64,000 nt of DNA, from NCBI GenBank assembly GCA_031002005.1, contig CM061918.1, positions 38,506,947 to 38,570,946 on the forward strand, written 5' to 3'. This document shows, in pieces, positions 20,808 to 32,371 of the stretch (position 1 is the stretch's first letter; each line of letters begins with the position of its first letter). The position numbers and the translations under genes were made by a program. Source of the stretch: Vandiemenella viatica (Eukaryota > Arthropoda > Insecta > Orthoptera > Morabidae). The notes beneath the pieces are model-generated. The model was not told where the DNA came from. It made no database searches and worked only from the letters and a program-made list of their open reading frames with translations.

Positions 20808-21541
20808 AAAAAAAGTTGATTATAATGTGGGGAAAGAATTGCTTGTTGAAGACTCGAAATGTAAATTTCTTGGCAAAACATTTGATAACAAGCTCAACTG
20901 GGCAGCACACATTGGACAGGTAGTAGGAAAAGGTTTCAAAATCCTGCACTTGTTGGAGAGAGTGATGAGTGTATGTACGAGAAAAAGTAAAGGAATTGGG
21001 TTACAAAACTTTGGTCAGACCATTGCTCGAATATGGTAGTGTAGTATGGGATCCACATTTTGAGTATCAAATACAGGAGTTTGAGAGGGTGCAAAAAAGG
21101 GCTGGTAGATTTGTTTCTGGAGATTATCGCAGAATGCAATCAGTAACAGATATGATAACAGAGCTGGAATGGGATTCATTGCAAGACCGGAGGAGGGTGA
21201 AGAGGGTCATGGGAGTGTACAAGGCATATATTGGCGACGAGGCATGGAAAGATATTGGTGTAAGTATGACAAGTAGTGCATGGACAAGTAGTGTAGGGAA
21301 AAGATGGCCATGACCACAAGCTGGCACTCGATTTCAGACACTCGATTTTCGTTCGTAGGGAACGGGGTCGAAGAGTGGAATAAGTTACTAAGAGAATTGA
21401 TGAATAAAACGGTGAAACAATTTAAAGTTTAATTTTTTAGTGGCAAAAGTAGGTGGATACAGGAAAGGGGGGAAAATGGGTGTGAAGGGAAATTGCCACT
21501 GTAGCGTGCGCTCCATTGCAATTTAATCAAATTAAATTAAA
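20808..21541 (+). pseudogene. 5'-truncated LINE fragment (CR1/Jockey-like)
   Basis: Reads VGKELLVEDSKCKFLGKTFD, GQVVGKGFKILHLLERVM, then after a frameshift near 21000 GYKTLVRPLLEYGSVVWDP and LEWDSLQDRRRVKRVMG. It ends with the family 3' signature and a TTAAATTAAA tail at about 21525-21541. The polymerase core is absent. It begins at the A-rich stretch after the (TACA)n block. Confidence 0.85.
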
Positions 21542-22534
21542 CACTTTCATTAAATGTAGAAGTGGCAAGCATAAATAAAAGCAAAGAAATTATTTTCAAT
21601 AAATTTCGAATTTCTTCACTTTTATTGAATATATACTGCAATTTTTGAGAAGTTGCAAATAAGTAAAAGTTTTGTCATTTACGTTTTTTTAGGTGCAACT
21701 CATTCAGTAGTATTTTTCCTTCATAATAAACCGTCCATATGAGTTTGCAGCTTATACAGCAGCTTCAATAACACGCACAACATGTTCATAGTGAATGGAT
21801 CATAGATTAGCTATGTACACATTCCACATTAAATGTGCTGATAATCCGTTTTTAAAATCTGTAACCAAATAAAGATTCGTTCCAGAATGTAATAATTTTG
21901 GACAATATTCTATAAATGACTTTATTTTATGCATTTCCTGTAGCGTTTCGTATTCAATGTTGGGCGACGTATTATTGGATCATCGTCGAAAGTAAATGAT
22001 TCTTTTTATATCAGTTTACGGGTATATAATCAATTGTAATTTAAATCTGACCAGTTGAAAAAATAGTAAAATTTGTAAACAAATATGTCTTAGTAATACA
22101 AATTACTAAGAAAGGTAACTGTAATGCCAATCAAATGAATAGAATTTAAGGTTTTTCACCAGCGGCTATTGACAAATAGCGTAACGTATCATTTGCACCA
22201 CAAACGCTTTACATTACGGGTATAACAATAGTCACAAGTTCTAATCTAATCGTGGCTCTCCAGACACATTGGTCCTAACTCTATATTTACGCTGACTCTG
22301 ATACGTAAACAGACTAAGATAATACAGTTAACGAAAATAATTCCCATGAAAGTCAAACATATCCACACAGTAATTTACCGATTCACTACAAACAAGACGA
22401 AACTTCGTATCAAACGGTCTGTTTAACTTGCATAAAACATTTTTTTTATTTCTGTTCTGAGTTTTCCTGATTTTTGTATTAATTACACAACTTTCCCATA
22501 TAATTTCTACTGTCGTTGATTATTGGGACAGTGG
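21542..22534. other. unassigned AT-rich DNA
   Basis: Nothing recognised in almost 1 kb of AT-rich sequence. Confidence 0.4.
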
Positions 22535-22785
22535 ATTTTTTTTTTACTTATTGCTTTACGCCTTGTCGACGTCGAGGTCATTAGAGGCGGGATGGGGCAG
22601 GGGACAAGTAATAGGGCGGAATTCGGCCATGGCCTTTTAGAAGGAAGCATCCCGGCGTTCTCCTGGAGTGATTTGGGGAAACCATGGAAAACCCAAATCT
22701 GGATGCCCGGACGGGGATTCGAACCGCCGCGCCGTCCTCCCGAATGCGAGGCCAGAGCGTTAACCACTCACCCACCACGCTCGGT
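22535..22785 (-). mobile_element. tRNA-derived SINE, family 1, near full length (copy 3)
   Basis: Minus-strand copy from the poly-T (A tail) through TTAGAGGCGGGATGGG, the GGCCATGGCC body and the B box (GGGATTCGAACC) to the tRNA-like head ending CACCCACCACGCTCGG. The full family layout is visible. Confidence 0.88.
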
Positions 22786-22960
22786 GAATGCGAATAGATT
22801 GCAACTACGCGGTGACGTCAGACGTGGTGCGTTTCTAGAATACTCCAAAGCTTAAATGCAGTTATTGGTTGCCTACACTACAAGAGTATATTTCTAATTG
22901 ATCTGTGATTTCGAGAAGAAAAATCTTTGAATAAATTTTCAATGAGTTGCAATCGTTCGA

Positions 22961-23210
22961 CCGAGAGTGGTGGTGTAACGGCTAGCGTTCTGGCCTCGCA
23001 TTCGGGAGGACGGCGGTTCGAATCCCCGTCCGGGCATCCAGATTTGGGTTTTCCATGGTTTCCCCAAATCACTCCAGGTAAATGCCGGGATGCTTCCTTC
23101 AAAAGGCCATGGCCGAATTCCTTCCCATTCCTTGCCCCCCATCCTTTCCCGTCTTTAAAGACCTAGTTGTTATAGGAAACGTTAAGCAGTTAAAAAAAAA
23201 AAAAGAAAAA
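22961..23210 (+). mobile_element. tRNA-derived SINE, family 1, with 10-bp target duplication (copy 4)
   Basis: Complete plus-strand copy: head GTGGTGTAACGGCTAGCG, B box GGTTCGAATCC, body and A-rich tail. It is bounded by AATCGTTCGA at 22951-22960 and an identical AATCGTTCGA at 23211-23220. A perfect 10-bp duplication is the hallmark of LINE-assisted insertion and marks it as relatively young. Confidence 0.93.
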
Positions 23211-23393
23211 AATCGTTCGATCGATCTATATTGAAGATCGCTTTAATCATGACACATACGGAGACGATTTTTGTGTGTGTGTGTGTTTTTAGTTTTTTAT
23301 TTTATCTGCTATATTTGACATTCAGTTAATACGTAACTGGATAATGATCGAAAGCTAGTTAGGGGAATATAAGACTTTCTCAAGTGAATTGTA

Positions 23394-24266
23394 TCTATAC
23401 TAGTATTATAAATGCAAAAGTAACTATGTCTCTTTGTCTGTCTGTGTGTCTGTCTGTTTGTTTGTTTGTTTGGTTTTTTTTTTTTTACTGTTTGACGTCT
23501 CTTAACAGCGAGGTCTTTAGAGACGTCTGTTTTTTACTTTTTCAGGACTAAACGGCTATACAAATCTCCATGAAATTCTGTAAGAAAACGCGATGTATCG
23601 TTGAAAGGATGAATAACATTTCTATCAGGAAATTTTGAAAACTAACCGAACATTGACAAACAGATGGATAGCGTGTGTTGATCTCCTTAAAGTTATATCG
23701 GTCACACTGCTTTGTTTCTCTCGCAGTCAGTTTTTGTATGCGCTGTTCATAAACTTCAAGTACGGAAACTTGTTGTTATGTAGTATAGATGTGGATTTGC
23801 GTTGCATGCTATGACATAAATATACCCCGCTGTATTCTATGACATAAATATAGCCCATGGACAGTGAAGTACAAGGATAGACTTATAAAAGATGTGTTTT
23901 AACCATAGACAGATAAATGTCCTTAGCTCCGACCCCCAAAGGATGCATGTCTTAATGTATTAACAAAGGACAGTAAAACATAAAACGTTGTGTAAAATAC
24001 GATGTTAACATAAGATGACCCCAGAAAGCTATATAATTTTAAACCACAAAATAAATATGCAGGAGGAACTATATTAGGTAGTCCTTCCACATTCAACCAC
24101 CCCTCCCTAGTTTGTTGCCATTATTAAATATGTTGCAAGGCTTCCCCGTCATATTATTCCAATTCCGTGTTTTTTGGAACACCTTTTACGTAACTTACAA
24201 ATTTATATATCTGATTGTTGCGATGAAGTTTAAGTCCACACTTATGAAATCGCAGGTAGCTGCTAG
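23394..24266 (+). mobile_element. nonautonomous Helitron-like element
   Basis: Begins TCTATACTAGTATTATAAAT directly after A23393 and ends GCAGGTAGCTGCTAG directly before T24267. This gives the A/T target with 5'-TC and 3'-CTAG that Helitrons show, and a short GCAG/CTGC hairpin just upstream of the terminus. No Rep/helicase coding is present. A SINE-tail-like scrap (TTAACAGCGAGGTCTTTAGA) lies near 23504. Confidence 0.75.
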
Positions 24267-24374
24267 TTTATAATATTTCAGGCATCCTCCCGTACAGTAA
24301 GTAAGCTACACAACAAAAATCAAAGAGTGTGCCATTCACAATATGGTATGTGGGGTGCTATTTCTTCGCAGTTA

Positions 24375-24988
24375 GGGAGCGTCCCTAAACCACGAGGCTC
24401 CATTTTGGCCTTCTGCGAACAACCCTCTCCGCTCCCCCCCCCCCCCCCCCCACACACACGTAGCACTTATGGAGCATCCATAAATTACGTGACGTGTTTT
24501 TCCGGATATCCGGACCCCCCCCCCCTCTGGTGAGATCTGGAGATCTGGAGATCTGGACCGAGATCTTTATTTCTCTCACCCTTCCAAATTCGGTAGCACC
24601 CTCCTAAAATCGACTTATCGCCATCCTTTTTTTAAGATCTACAGTCCAAAAAAAATTCCAAAATCTTACGTGAGATTTCCGTTGACCCCCCCCCCTCCCC
24701 CTTAGTGTGATTTCGCCGGACCCCCCCTCCCTATTTCACCTCACGTAATTTATGGATGCCCCCTTAGCTTTTTCCGTTATTCATTTCAGAAGACATTTTG
24801 TACTGTCAGACTATCGTAAATTACAAACGGAGATAATTACGTGACGGAAATAAATATTCACATGCTGTTGTGTCTTTTGTACCTCACTTTAACTATGATA
24901 AATAATATGAATGGAAAGCTACGTGTCTTGGCTCAGAATCCCCCCCCCCCTTCCCCCACGTAGTCAAGCGTAGTTTGTGGACGCTCCC
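24375..24988 (+). mobile_element. GGGAGCG poly-C MITE split by another MITE (copy 5)
   Basis: Left end GGGAGCGTCCCTAAACCACG after TTA 24372-24374; right end inverse of GGGAGCGTCCACAAACTACG before TAA. The interior is broken at 24470-24763 by a second element. The remainder (about 320 bp) aligns with sisters. Confidence 0.8.
24470..24763 (+). mobile_element. GGGGGCATCCAT MITE nested in copy 5, TTA duplication
   Basis: 294-bp element. The left end GGAGCATCCATAAATTACGT mirrors the right end ACGTAATTTATGGATGCCCC. TTA at 24467-24469 and 24764-24766. It relates to the longer element at 1665-2322. Three direct GAGATCTG units lie at about 24533-24556. The nesting order shows this family moved after the GGGAGCG family had inserted here. 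Confidence 0.8.
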
Positions 24989-24991
24989 TAA

Positions 24992-26599
24992 CACCCCTGA
25001 TCAAGGGGGGGGGTAGTTTCCCTTAGCTTTCCATAGAGTGAAAGTGTTCCTGAATACTATTGTGTATATGGATGACTGTGATGGTGTGTAAAGTGTTATT
25101 TGTGTTGTGAATAAAAAAACACAGGTAGTAAAACAAGTCAAGGTGACCGTGATAGGAAATGTGTATTAAATTATCTGTTAATTTGGCTATAATAATATAC
25201 CAATAGAGATGATGAACAACATACCTGCCTAACAGTAAAAATTTTAAAATCGAGAACTGCAAGAAGGAATAATTAATAATAGGAACAGATAGGAGTGAAC
25301 GAAAAAGCGAAATATCGGTAATATTAAAACCAAACAGCAGATGTTGACAGGACATGTCTCTTGTCACGTAGCAAGTAGTTTTGTAAACACGTGTTACCAC
25401 AGTTTACACTTGCTGTGTCTCCGTTTAGTGTAGACGTAACGTGTGTCCACTAGATATTATCATCCGGAGGGTCGCCATGACGTCAAGTCTTACGCGAACG
25501 GTATTTGCCGTCAGACGGAACAATTCTCACAGAAATGCGAAATAAAGAGGACAAGAAATAGCAAGAAACAGCAGGTTTGTCAATGACGGGTAGGCAAATA
25601 ACAGGGAATATGTTGACAGTTTACATAATAACGACACGAGTTTATCCATTTAGTAGATTCTGAGTCAAATATTTTATGCAGAGTGGTTAACCACTTTTTT
25701 TGGTTCATTAGTGTCTCAGACAAAGACAACAATCATACAAGTGACTAGTGAACTGGTGGTATGACCGTGTGTGTTAAAGGGAGGCCTTATTGGACACTGG
25801 GATATACTGGCGTACCGCCTGATATAACGGTCTACAGTAAGCTTACTGTAATAAGTATGAAGAACACGTACTACATTAGCACGAAGCTTACTCGGACCAC
25901 ATTTACATTCCGAACGAATATCATCTGTAGATGTTGATAAATACTTCAAGAGTATAACAAACCTAATAATTTATTTATAATAAAATTTAGCAATAAATCA
26001 TGGAACACAAAATTTCAACAAAAACCTTTCCTTTAAATGCATTAAGGTTCATCTTGGACTTTTCAGCTATGAAAGAGTCTTTAGCGAAATTAACTGCCTA
26101 ATTAGGCAACCCAAAAAATAAAACTTACATTACAAACTAACTTTAACCCCTTGATCTGTAGCAAAGCTATTGACGATTGGGACACGGGCAATCCAGTGAC
26201 CTACAATAGGAAAGGCACTACAGACTTACATACCTGCACATATCAACGGTGCAGAGACATCTTACTAACTTCGCCACAAAAAAAAGGGCCGTGTCCATAA
26301 TGTGATGATTAAAGTTCAGCCACGGCAAATTTCTAAACCACTTGCATAAAATATACAAATAAAATTCCCTGCTGTGTCGGTGCGACGGAGAGATGGATGA
26401 TAAATAACAAAGGTATCTTCTCCTAAAAGATGTAAGACAATGAAGTGTAAGTAAATCATCTCCTTGATCTCGAAAACTTGACGATATATCAGAACGTGAT
26501 GCATTTTGTATCTAAGAACTATATAGAAAAATAAACTTGTATTACCTCATTTTATTTCCAATACTTACATTTTCTTCTTAAATTTTTTTAAAGACACTT
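24992..26599. other. unassigned DNA
   Basis: About 1.6 kb without recognisable coding or repeat ends. Minus-strand frames at 25023-25400 and 25716-25949 show no domain. Confidence 0.35.
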
Positions 26600-27079
26600 T
26601 TTTATACTTTTTTGCATACATATACCCAGTTGGTACTTTTATTGTTACAGTTATTTTATTTGAAACAATTCTGTTACATGATTCTGTTGTTTTAACGTTA
26701 TAAACTGAATTTAAATTCTTAACTGTGCAATATGTTATAACTATACCTATATCCTACCATCCAGTGTCAAATGAAGAAATAAAAAAATAAAAGAAATAAA
26801 ACTGTTATTAATATCATCTGAGTTATCTCGTAGGCACGTAACATCATGCGAACTCTACTCAAGTTGTGAAACATAATAATAATAGGCCTAATATTTAATT
26901 AAATTGCGATGGAGCACATGCTCCGGTGGCAATTTCCCCACACACACATCTTCTCACTTTCCTGCACCCACCTACATTTGCCCTCTCCAAATTTTAGCTT
27001 TAAATTCTTTTAACGTTATTGGTAAATTATTCATCATTTATCTTGGTAACTTATTTCAATCACTGACACAAACACCCAA

Positions 27080-27112
<33 letters not shown>

Positions 27113-28050
27113 AAGAATCTTCCTACACCCTTGTGCCTGAAATTGAGTTCCAGCTTGGTGTCATGGTCATCTCTTCCCTTCTATGCATTACTTTTAATTC
27201 TTACACCAATATCTTTCCATGTATCATCACCAATATACGACTTGTACACTCCCAAGACCCTCTTCGCCCTCCTCTTGTCTTACAATGAAACCCATTCCAG
27301 CTCTTTTATCATACCTGCTACTGATTGCATTCTGCGGTAATTTCCAGAAACAAATCTAGCAGCTCTTTTTTGCACCTTCTCCAACATAAATCGTTAATGA
27401 GGAATATTCTATTTCAAAGGGGACACCTCCCTTTAAAAATAGTGTGATCTTGTCATCTCCCCTTGTATTTAATGAAATACGCGAACAGACACATTTTAAA
27501 ATGTTTAAAATTTTATTAATATAAAAATATATTGACAGAGCAACAATAAGGTTTTACAGCTCTTTAGGGATCTGGTTGTTCAATTTCAAATTAATTTGAC
27601 TTCAATGCGATGGATGGGCTTGTTTATTAGCACATAATTCATCATATTGTGCGTCGGAAGAAACAGCACTATTATAGTGTTATTTCGATTTCATTGCAGC
27701 TAATGCAAAAAATTTCGTTTTTATTTATATTCATTTTTTATACATATTACATTACGAAAATTAAATTTGTGTTAATTTTTTCAGGCCTCCCTTTGCATTA
27801 AACCAGCCTTCCCAAATTCAAAATCATTGTTTCATTGGCACTGGTTACATTTGGGAAGATTTGTTAGGGAAACGGAGCTCGCAGAGGGTGAAATAATAAA
27901 ACTGATTAAACCAACATGTGTACTTTTAAGATATACGAAAACTTTGAAGTTGATATACAATTTGGTGATCTCAGATACTTGAAATAGCCAAAAACAGTTA
28001 GGTTTTCTTCGTCGCCACCTTGAAATATTAAAAAGGATACGACGAAATTC
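26600..28050 (+). repeat. diverged segment copy C (LINE inserted)
   Basis: 26650-26890 (ACAATTCTGTTA, ATCATCTGAGT, CTCAAGTTGTGAAA) and 27480-27845 (AATTTGACTTCAATGCGATG, TTAGCACATA, CGAAAATTA) align in order with 36440-36650 and 36800-37175. A LINE fragment (26893-27384) interrupts this copy, as a Penelope-like fragment interrupts the other. The minus frame at 27832-28092 has no known domain. Confidence 0.6.
26893..27384 (-). pseudogene. LINE 3' fragment with A-rich expansion
   Basis: Complement of the LINE 3' end, with CTCCGGTGGCAATTTCC and the Thr/Leu-rich complementary reading seen in sister copies. It is 5'-truncated after ACCTTCTCCAAC at 27384. A ~40-bp A-rich run at 27077-27116 is inserted in the coding part. 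Confidence 0.75.
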
Positions 28051-29211
28051 TGAAATCGAAAACAATCTCCAAAACAAATCTCGAATTCTCATTTCACAAG
28101 AATCTGTTACTGATACGTAAGATTAAAAATAATTTTAAAAAAAGAAACAGTGACGTTAAAAGAAGCCAGATTAAAGCTAAAACTAAGTTTGCCTAGTCGT
28201 TACGAACCCTGAATCAATTACTTATATATATGTCATACTAGTAACATTTTAGCAGACTTATTACGCAGAACGACTGTACCGCAAGGCATCAGAGATATAG
28301 AAAGAAAAGGGGTCTAAAATCAAAATTTATTCCTGTGATCCGCGTAGATAGGAAAAGTGGTCCACAGATATTTAATATTATTATTAATTTCGTTAATAAA
28401 TAATAAGAATGCTTTCAACATACAATCGGCTTCTAATAGTTCACTTCCAGTTTCCGTCGGAATTCAAAATACGCTTTCAGATTTGTTATATTATAATTGT
28501 ACAATTCAGCATATCCCAGATGTTAATAATACATATTTAGATAAAATATTACACCCATATTACGTGGCTAATCCGGTAATGATTTTACTGCTTTTCGGGT
28601 TCAAAAACTTTGAGAAACGCTGCCTTAGCATATATAACAACTTTTAAGTTGACACATTTTTTCTTGGTCTTTAATAGTTAAGATGACAACCAAAAACAGT
28701 TTAACTGTTTTTGAGGCTATTTTGACGTCGCAGATCAAAATTCTACACCGTTAAGTTGCTTCCACTGGACTACTGAAGGCGACAGAAAGTTGTGACTAGG
28801 GTTCGGATATTAATGAACTACAAAATAGAGAAATATGCATGCAAATATGACCAAAAAAACGGGAAAATATGACCAAACATTTAAATTTACTATACATGAA
28901 AAGCTCTTCAATTATGCATCATTTATAGTGAACCTTTCCCGTAGACAGTATAATTTGCTTCCGTGCACTCACTGCACCATTGAGAAATTATGTTTTAAAT
29001 CCATACTTTAATTTCTCATAATTTACAGAAAAGAACTCTTTCGTTTGTAATAAAATACTCCTCTTCAAATTCTTTTACGTACTTTCAGAAAATTTTATTT
29101 TCGGCATGACGGTACTCACTGACCCACTGCAGATTAAACGATAACTAAGGATCATTTTCAAACGTATTGGTGACAATGAGACACTGATGGACACAGCATG
29201 CTGCTGCAGCA
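28051..29211. other. unassigned AT-rich DNA
   Basis: No assignment. The phrase AAATATGACCAAA appears twice at about 28844-28878 and again near 32331-32340, on the far side of the mariner element, hinting at an older repeat. Confidence 0.35.
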
Positions 29212-30465
29212 TTTAATTTAATTGCAATGGAGCACAGGCTCCGGTGGCAATTTCCCTACACACCCATCTTCCCTCTATCCTGCACCAACCTACATTTTCA
29301 CTCTACAAATTTTATTTTTAAATTCTTTCAAAGTTTTCGGTAAATTATTCATCATTTCTCTTGGTAACTCATTCTAATCCCTGACACCCTTACCTAAAAA
29401 AGAGAATCTTCCCACACCCTTGTGCCTGAAATCGAGTGCCAGCTTGTGGTCATGGTCATCTTTTCCCTTCCATGCACTACTTTTCATACCTATTGCAATA
29501 TCTTTCCAAGCCTCATCGCCAGTATATGCACTGTACACTCCCATGACCCTCCTCATCCTCATCCTGTCTTGCAATGAATCCCATTCCAGCTCTTTTATCA
29601 TATCCGTCACTGATTGCATTCTGCGATAATTTCCAGAAACAAATCTAGCAGCCCTTCTTTGCACCCTCTCCAACTCCTGTGTTTGATACGTAAAATGAGG
29701 GTCCCATACTACACTACCATATTCGAGCAATGGTCTGACCAAAGTTTTGTAACCCAATTCCTTGACTTCTCTCGTACATCCCCTCATCACTCTCTCCAAA
29801 AAGTGCAGAACTTTGAAACCTTTTCCTACCACCTGTCCTATGTGTCCTGCCCAGTTAAGCTTGTTATCAAAAGTAATGCCAAGATATTTACATTTCAAGT
29901 CTTCAGCAAGCAATTCTTTCCCCACCTTATATTCATAATTAACCTTTTGTTTTTTATTTGTGTATCTAATAACCTGACTCTTCTTTGCATTTATCTTCAT
30001 TCCATGTTTACCAACCCAACTAGATATCCTGTCCAGATCATCCTGCAACTGTTTACAATCCTCTATCGTTTTGATTCTTTTATACAGCATTATGTCATCT
30101 GCAAACAATCTAATTTCAGATAGTAAACAATCAACACAATTATTCATTAGAATAATGAATAGCAATGGTCCCAATACGCTACCCTGTGGCACACCCATTT
30201 TTACTTCCACTTCTTTTGATACTACATTTCCTACCCTAACTTTCTGTTTTCTACCTTTTAAAAATTCTTCTACCCAGCTAATCACTTTCTCATCCACTCC
30301 AATCGTTTTTACCTTATTCACTACCATTTTATGGCTTACTCTGTCAAACGCCTTTGACAGATCTAGTGCTACACTATCAATTTGGCCTCCCTTGTCCATT
30401 TCATCTGAAATATCTTGCATATATCCCACCAACTGAGATTCACATGAATATCCTTGTCAAGATTA
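29212..30465 (-). pseudogene. CR1/Jockey-like LINE, reverse transcriptase part (best copy)
   Basis: A 352-codon minus frame (29374-30432) holds the palm motifs of a non-LTR reverse transcriptase. Motif A LDLSKAFD is at residues 23-30, GVPQGSVLGPLLF at 80-92 and FADD (catalytic Asp pair) at 110-113. The thumb KCKYLGITFDNKLNW and the C-terminal LVRPLLEYGSVVWDP follow. Weak similarity (SCESQLVGY) reaches about 30465, where the copy is 5'-truncated, so the fingers domain and endonuclease are missing. The 3' UTR ends in TTTAATTTAATT. The frame is intact over its length, so insertion was probably not very old. Confidence 0.9.
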
Positions 30466-30626
30466 CAATAAAAGGCGGGAATGTATAACTTTAATTCTTG
30501 ACTGGTGAATTCTGACAAATTCAGTGACAATTAGGGTTTTTTTTCAGTATTTAATATGAATGTGAACAATTATCTTAATTTCTTCTCATCTTTAACTTCT
30601 AGTGAAATCCCAGCATTATGTATATA

Positions 30627-32296
30627 CAGGGTGGGGCAATTAATATGTTTTCTGGAAATATTTCGGAAAGAAAGCATTTTAACAAACAATAACCTGTATA
30701 AAAAATAATCGTACAGTAGGGGGCTACAATTATGTGATATTGGTTTTTTCACAGGTGGCGCTGTTGTAGTTACAACAAGGTCAACTTAATTCTTTTAAAT
30801 GGGAACACTTATTTTTTCTTTTTTGGAAGATTCCGATTTCTCATGAAAAAATAAAAATAGTTTGCTTAACTCACTTTTCTGTTAGCCTCACAGATGGCGC
30901 TGTAATCGCGAAAAATGATAATTCGTTTGAATAATCGCGTTTTTTGTGTATAATTTTAATTATTGTTTAAATAATTACATGTAATTTTCATTCTGTAAAC
31001 ATGGAAGGTAATTTTAAAGGATAATGACGAAATTGATGTTTTAAATGCTTTTTCTTACTTATTTGCAGCCATGTCTACAGCAGGTGCTCAAAAAGGTGAC
31101 CATTTACTTCCAGACATTTTCTGACCCTTTGCAGAAATGATGCCTGAACAGCTCGAAGTGTGTCTCTGCTGATGTTAGCGCAAGCATCACGAATGCGCTG
31201 CTTCATGTTATCTGGCGTTGTTGGTATTTCCGCATAACATATTTCCTTCAGCATTCCCCAAAGGAAGAAATCTGGCGCAGTCAGGTCCGGAGAACGCGCC
31301 GGCCAAAGCACTGGTCCCCCACGACCAATCCATTTGTTCGGAAATCGGCGATTTAAAATATCGCGGACTTCATGCGCAAAATGTACGGGGCAGCCATCAT
31401 GTTGATACCACATTGTTAGGCGGTCCTGTAGAGGGACATCTTCCAGCAAAACTGGGAGCTCAGTTATCAAAAATCGGCTGTACTTTTCGGCATTAAGGTT
31501 TCCGTCGATAAAGTAAGGACCGATCAGATGATCTCCCATAACACCGCACCAAACATTGACGCTCCATGGTCGTTGATGATACACTTGACGTATCCAATGT
31601 GGATTTTCTTCAGCCCATTAGTGCATGTTATGGCGGTTGACGTGGCCACGATTGGTGAAACTTGCTTCGTCCGAGAAAAGGATCTTTGAAATGAAGTCAC
31701 GGTTGTTGTTCACTTCTTGCAGAATCCAGTTGCAAAAGTTCACTCGATTTTGGAAGTCTTCCTCATGAAGTTCCTGATGCAATGACACGTGACACACTTC
31801 GAGCTGTTCAGGCATCATTTCTGCAAAGGGTCAGAAAATGTCTGGAAGTAAATGGTCACCTTTTTGAGCACCTGCTGTAGACATGGCTGCAAATAAGTAA
31901 GAAAAAGCATTTAAAACATCAATTTCGTCATTATCCTTTAAAATTACCTTCCATGTTTACAGAATGAAAATTACATGTAATTATTTAAACAATAATTAAA
32001 ATTATACACAAAAAACGCGAATATTCAAACGAATTATCATTTTTCGCGATTACAGCGCCATCTGTGAGGCTAACAGAAAAGTGAGTTAAGCAAACTATTT
32101 TTATTTTTTCATGAGAAATCGGAATCTTCCAAAAAAGAAAAAATAAGTGTTCCCATTTAAAAGAATTAAGTTGACCTTGTTGTAACTACAACAGCGCCAC
32201 CTGTGAAAAAACGATTATTTTTTATATAGGTTATTGTTTGTTAAAATGCTTTCTTTCCGAAATATTTCCAGAAAACATATTAAATGCCCCACCCTG
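30627..32296 (-). mobile_element. mariner-like element with ~500-bp inverted arms
   Basis: Ends CAGGGTGGGGCA and TGCCCCACCCTG, flanked by TA at 30625-30626 and 32297-32298 (Tc1/mariner target). The left arm 30627-31164 and right arm 31791-32296 are near-identical inverted copies; the left has a ~32-bp extra block near 30710. The arms include the last ~30 codons of the transposase, so a copy of the 3' end replaced the 5' end. The 626-bp loop holds the catalytic domain. Confidence 0.92.
31075..31818 (-). pseudogene. mariner-like transposase catalytic domain (DD41D spacing), N-terminally lost
   Basis: One minus frame of 248 codons, broken by a single in-frame TAA at 31615-31617 after NRHNMH. 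The catalytic triad is visible: Asp in ILFSDEASF (codon 50), Asp in WYQHDG (codon 141) and Asp in RSPDLTAPDFFLWG. Forty-one residues lie between the last two, the DD41D arrangement reported for rosa/Visitor-like mariners. WIGRGGP and VWCGVM are typical of the group. The helix-turn-helix DNA-binding half is absent. The first ~9 codons (MMPEQLEVC) read through the inverted arm and are not real transposase. It cannot be functional as it stands. Confidence 0.9.
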
Positions 32297-32371
32297 TATA
32301 TATATATATATAAAAAGACAGATATCGCAATATGACCAAAACTCTGAAAAATGTCTAAATATGCATTTATA

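Noticed and set aside
22961..23035. Functional tRNA gene at SINE heads
   Set aside because: A B box is present, but the head is always followed by the same SINE body and A tail and does not fold into a complete cloverleaf with acceptor stem by inspection.
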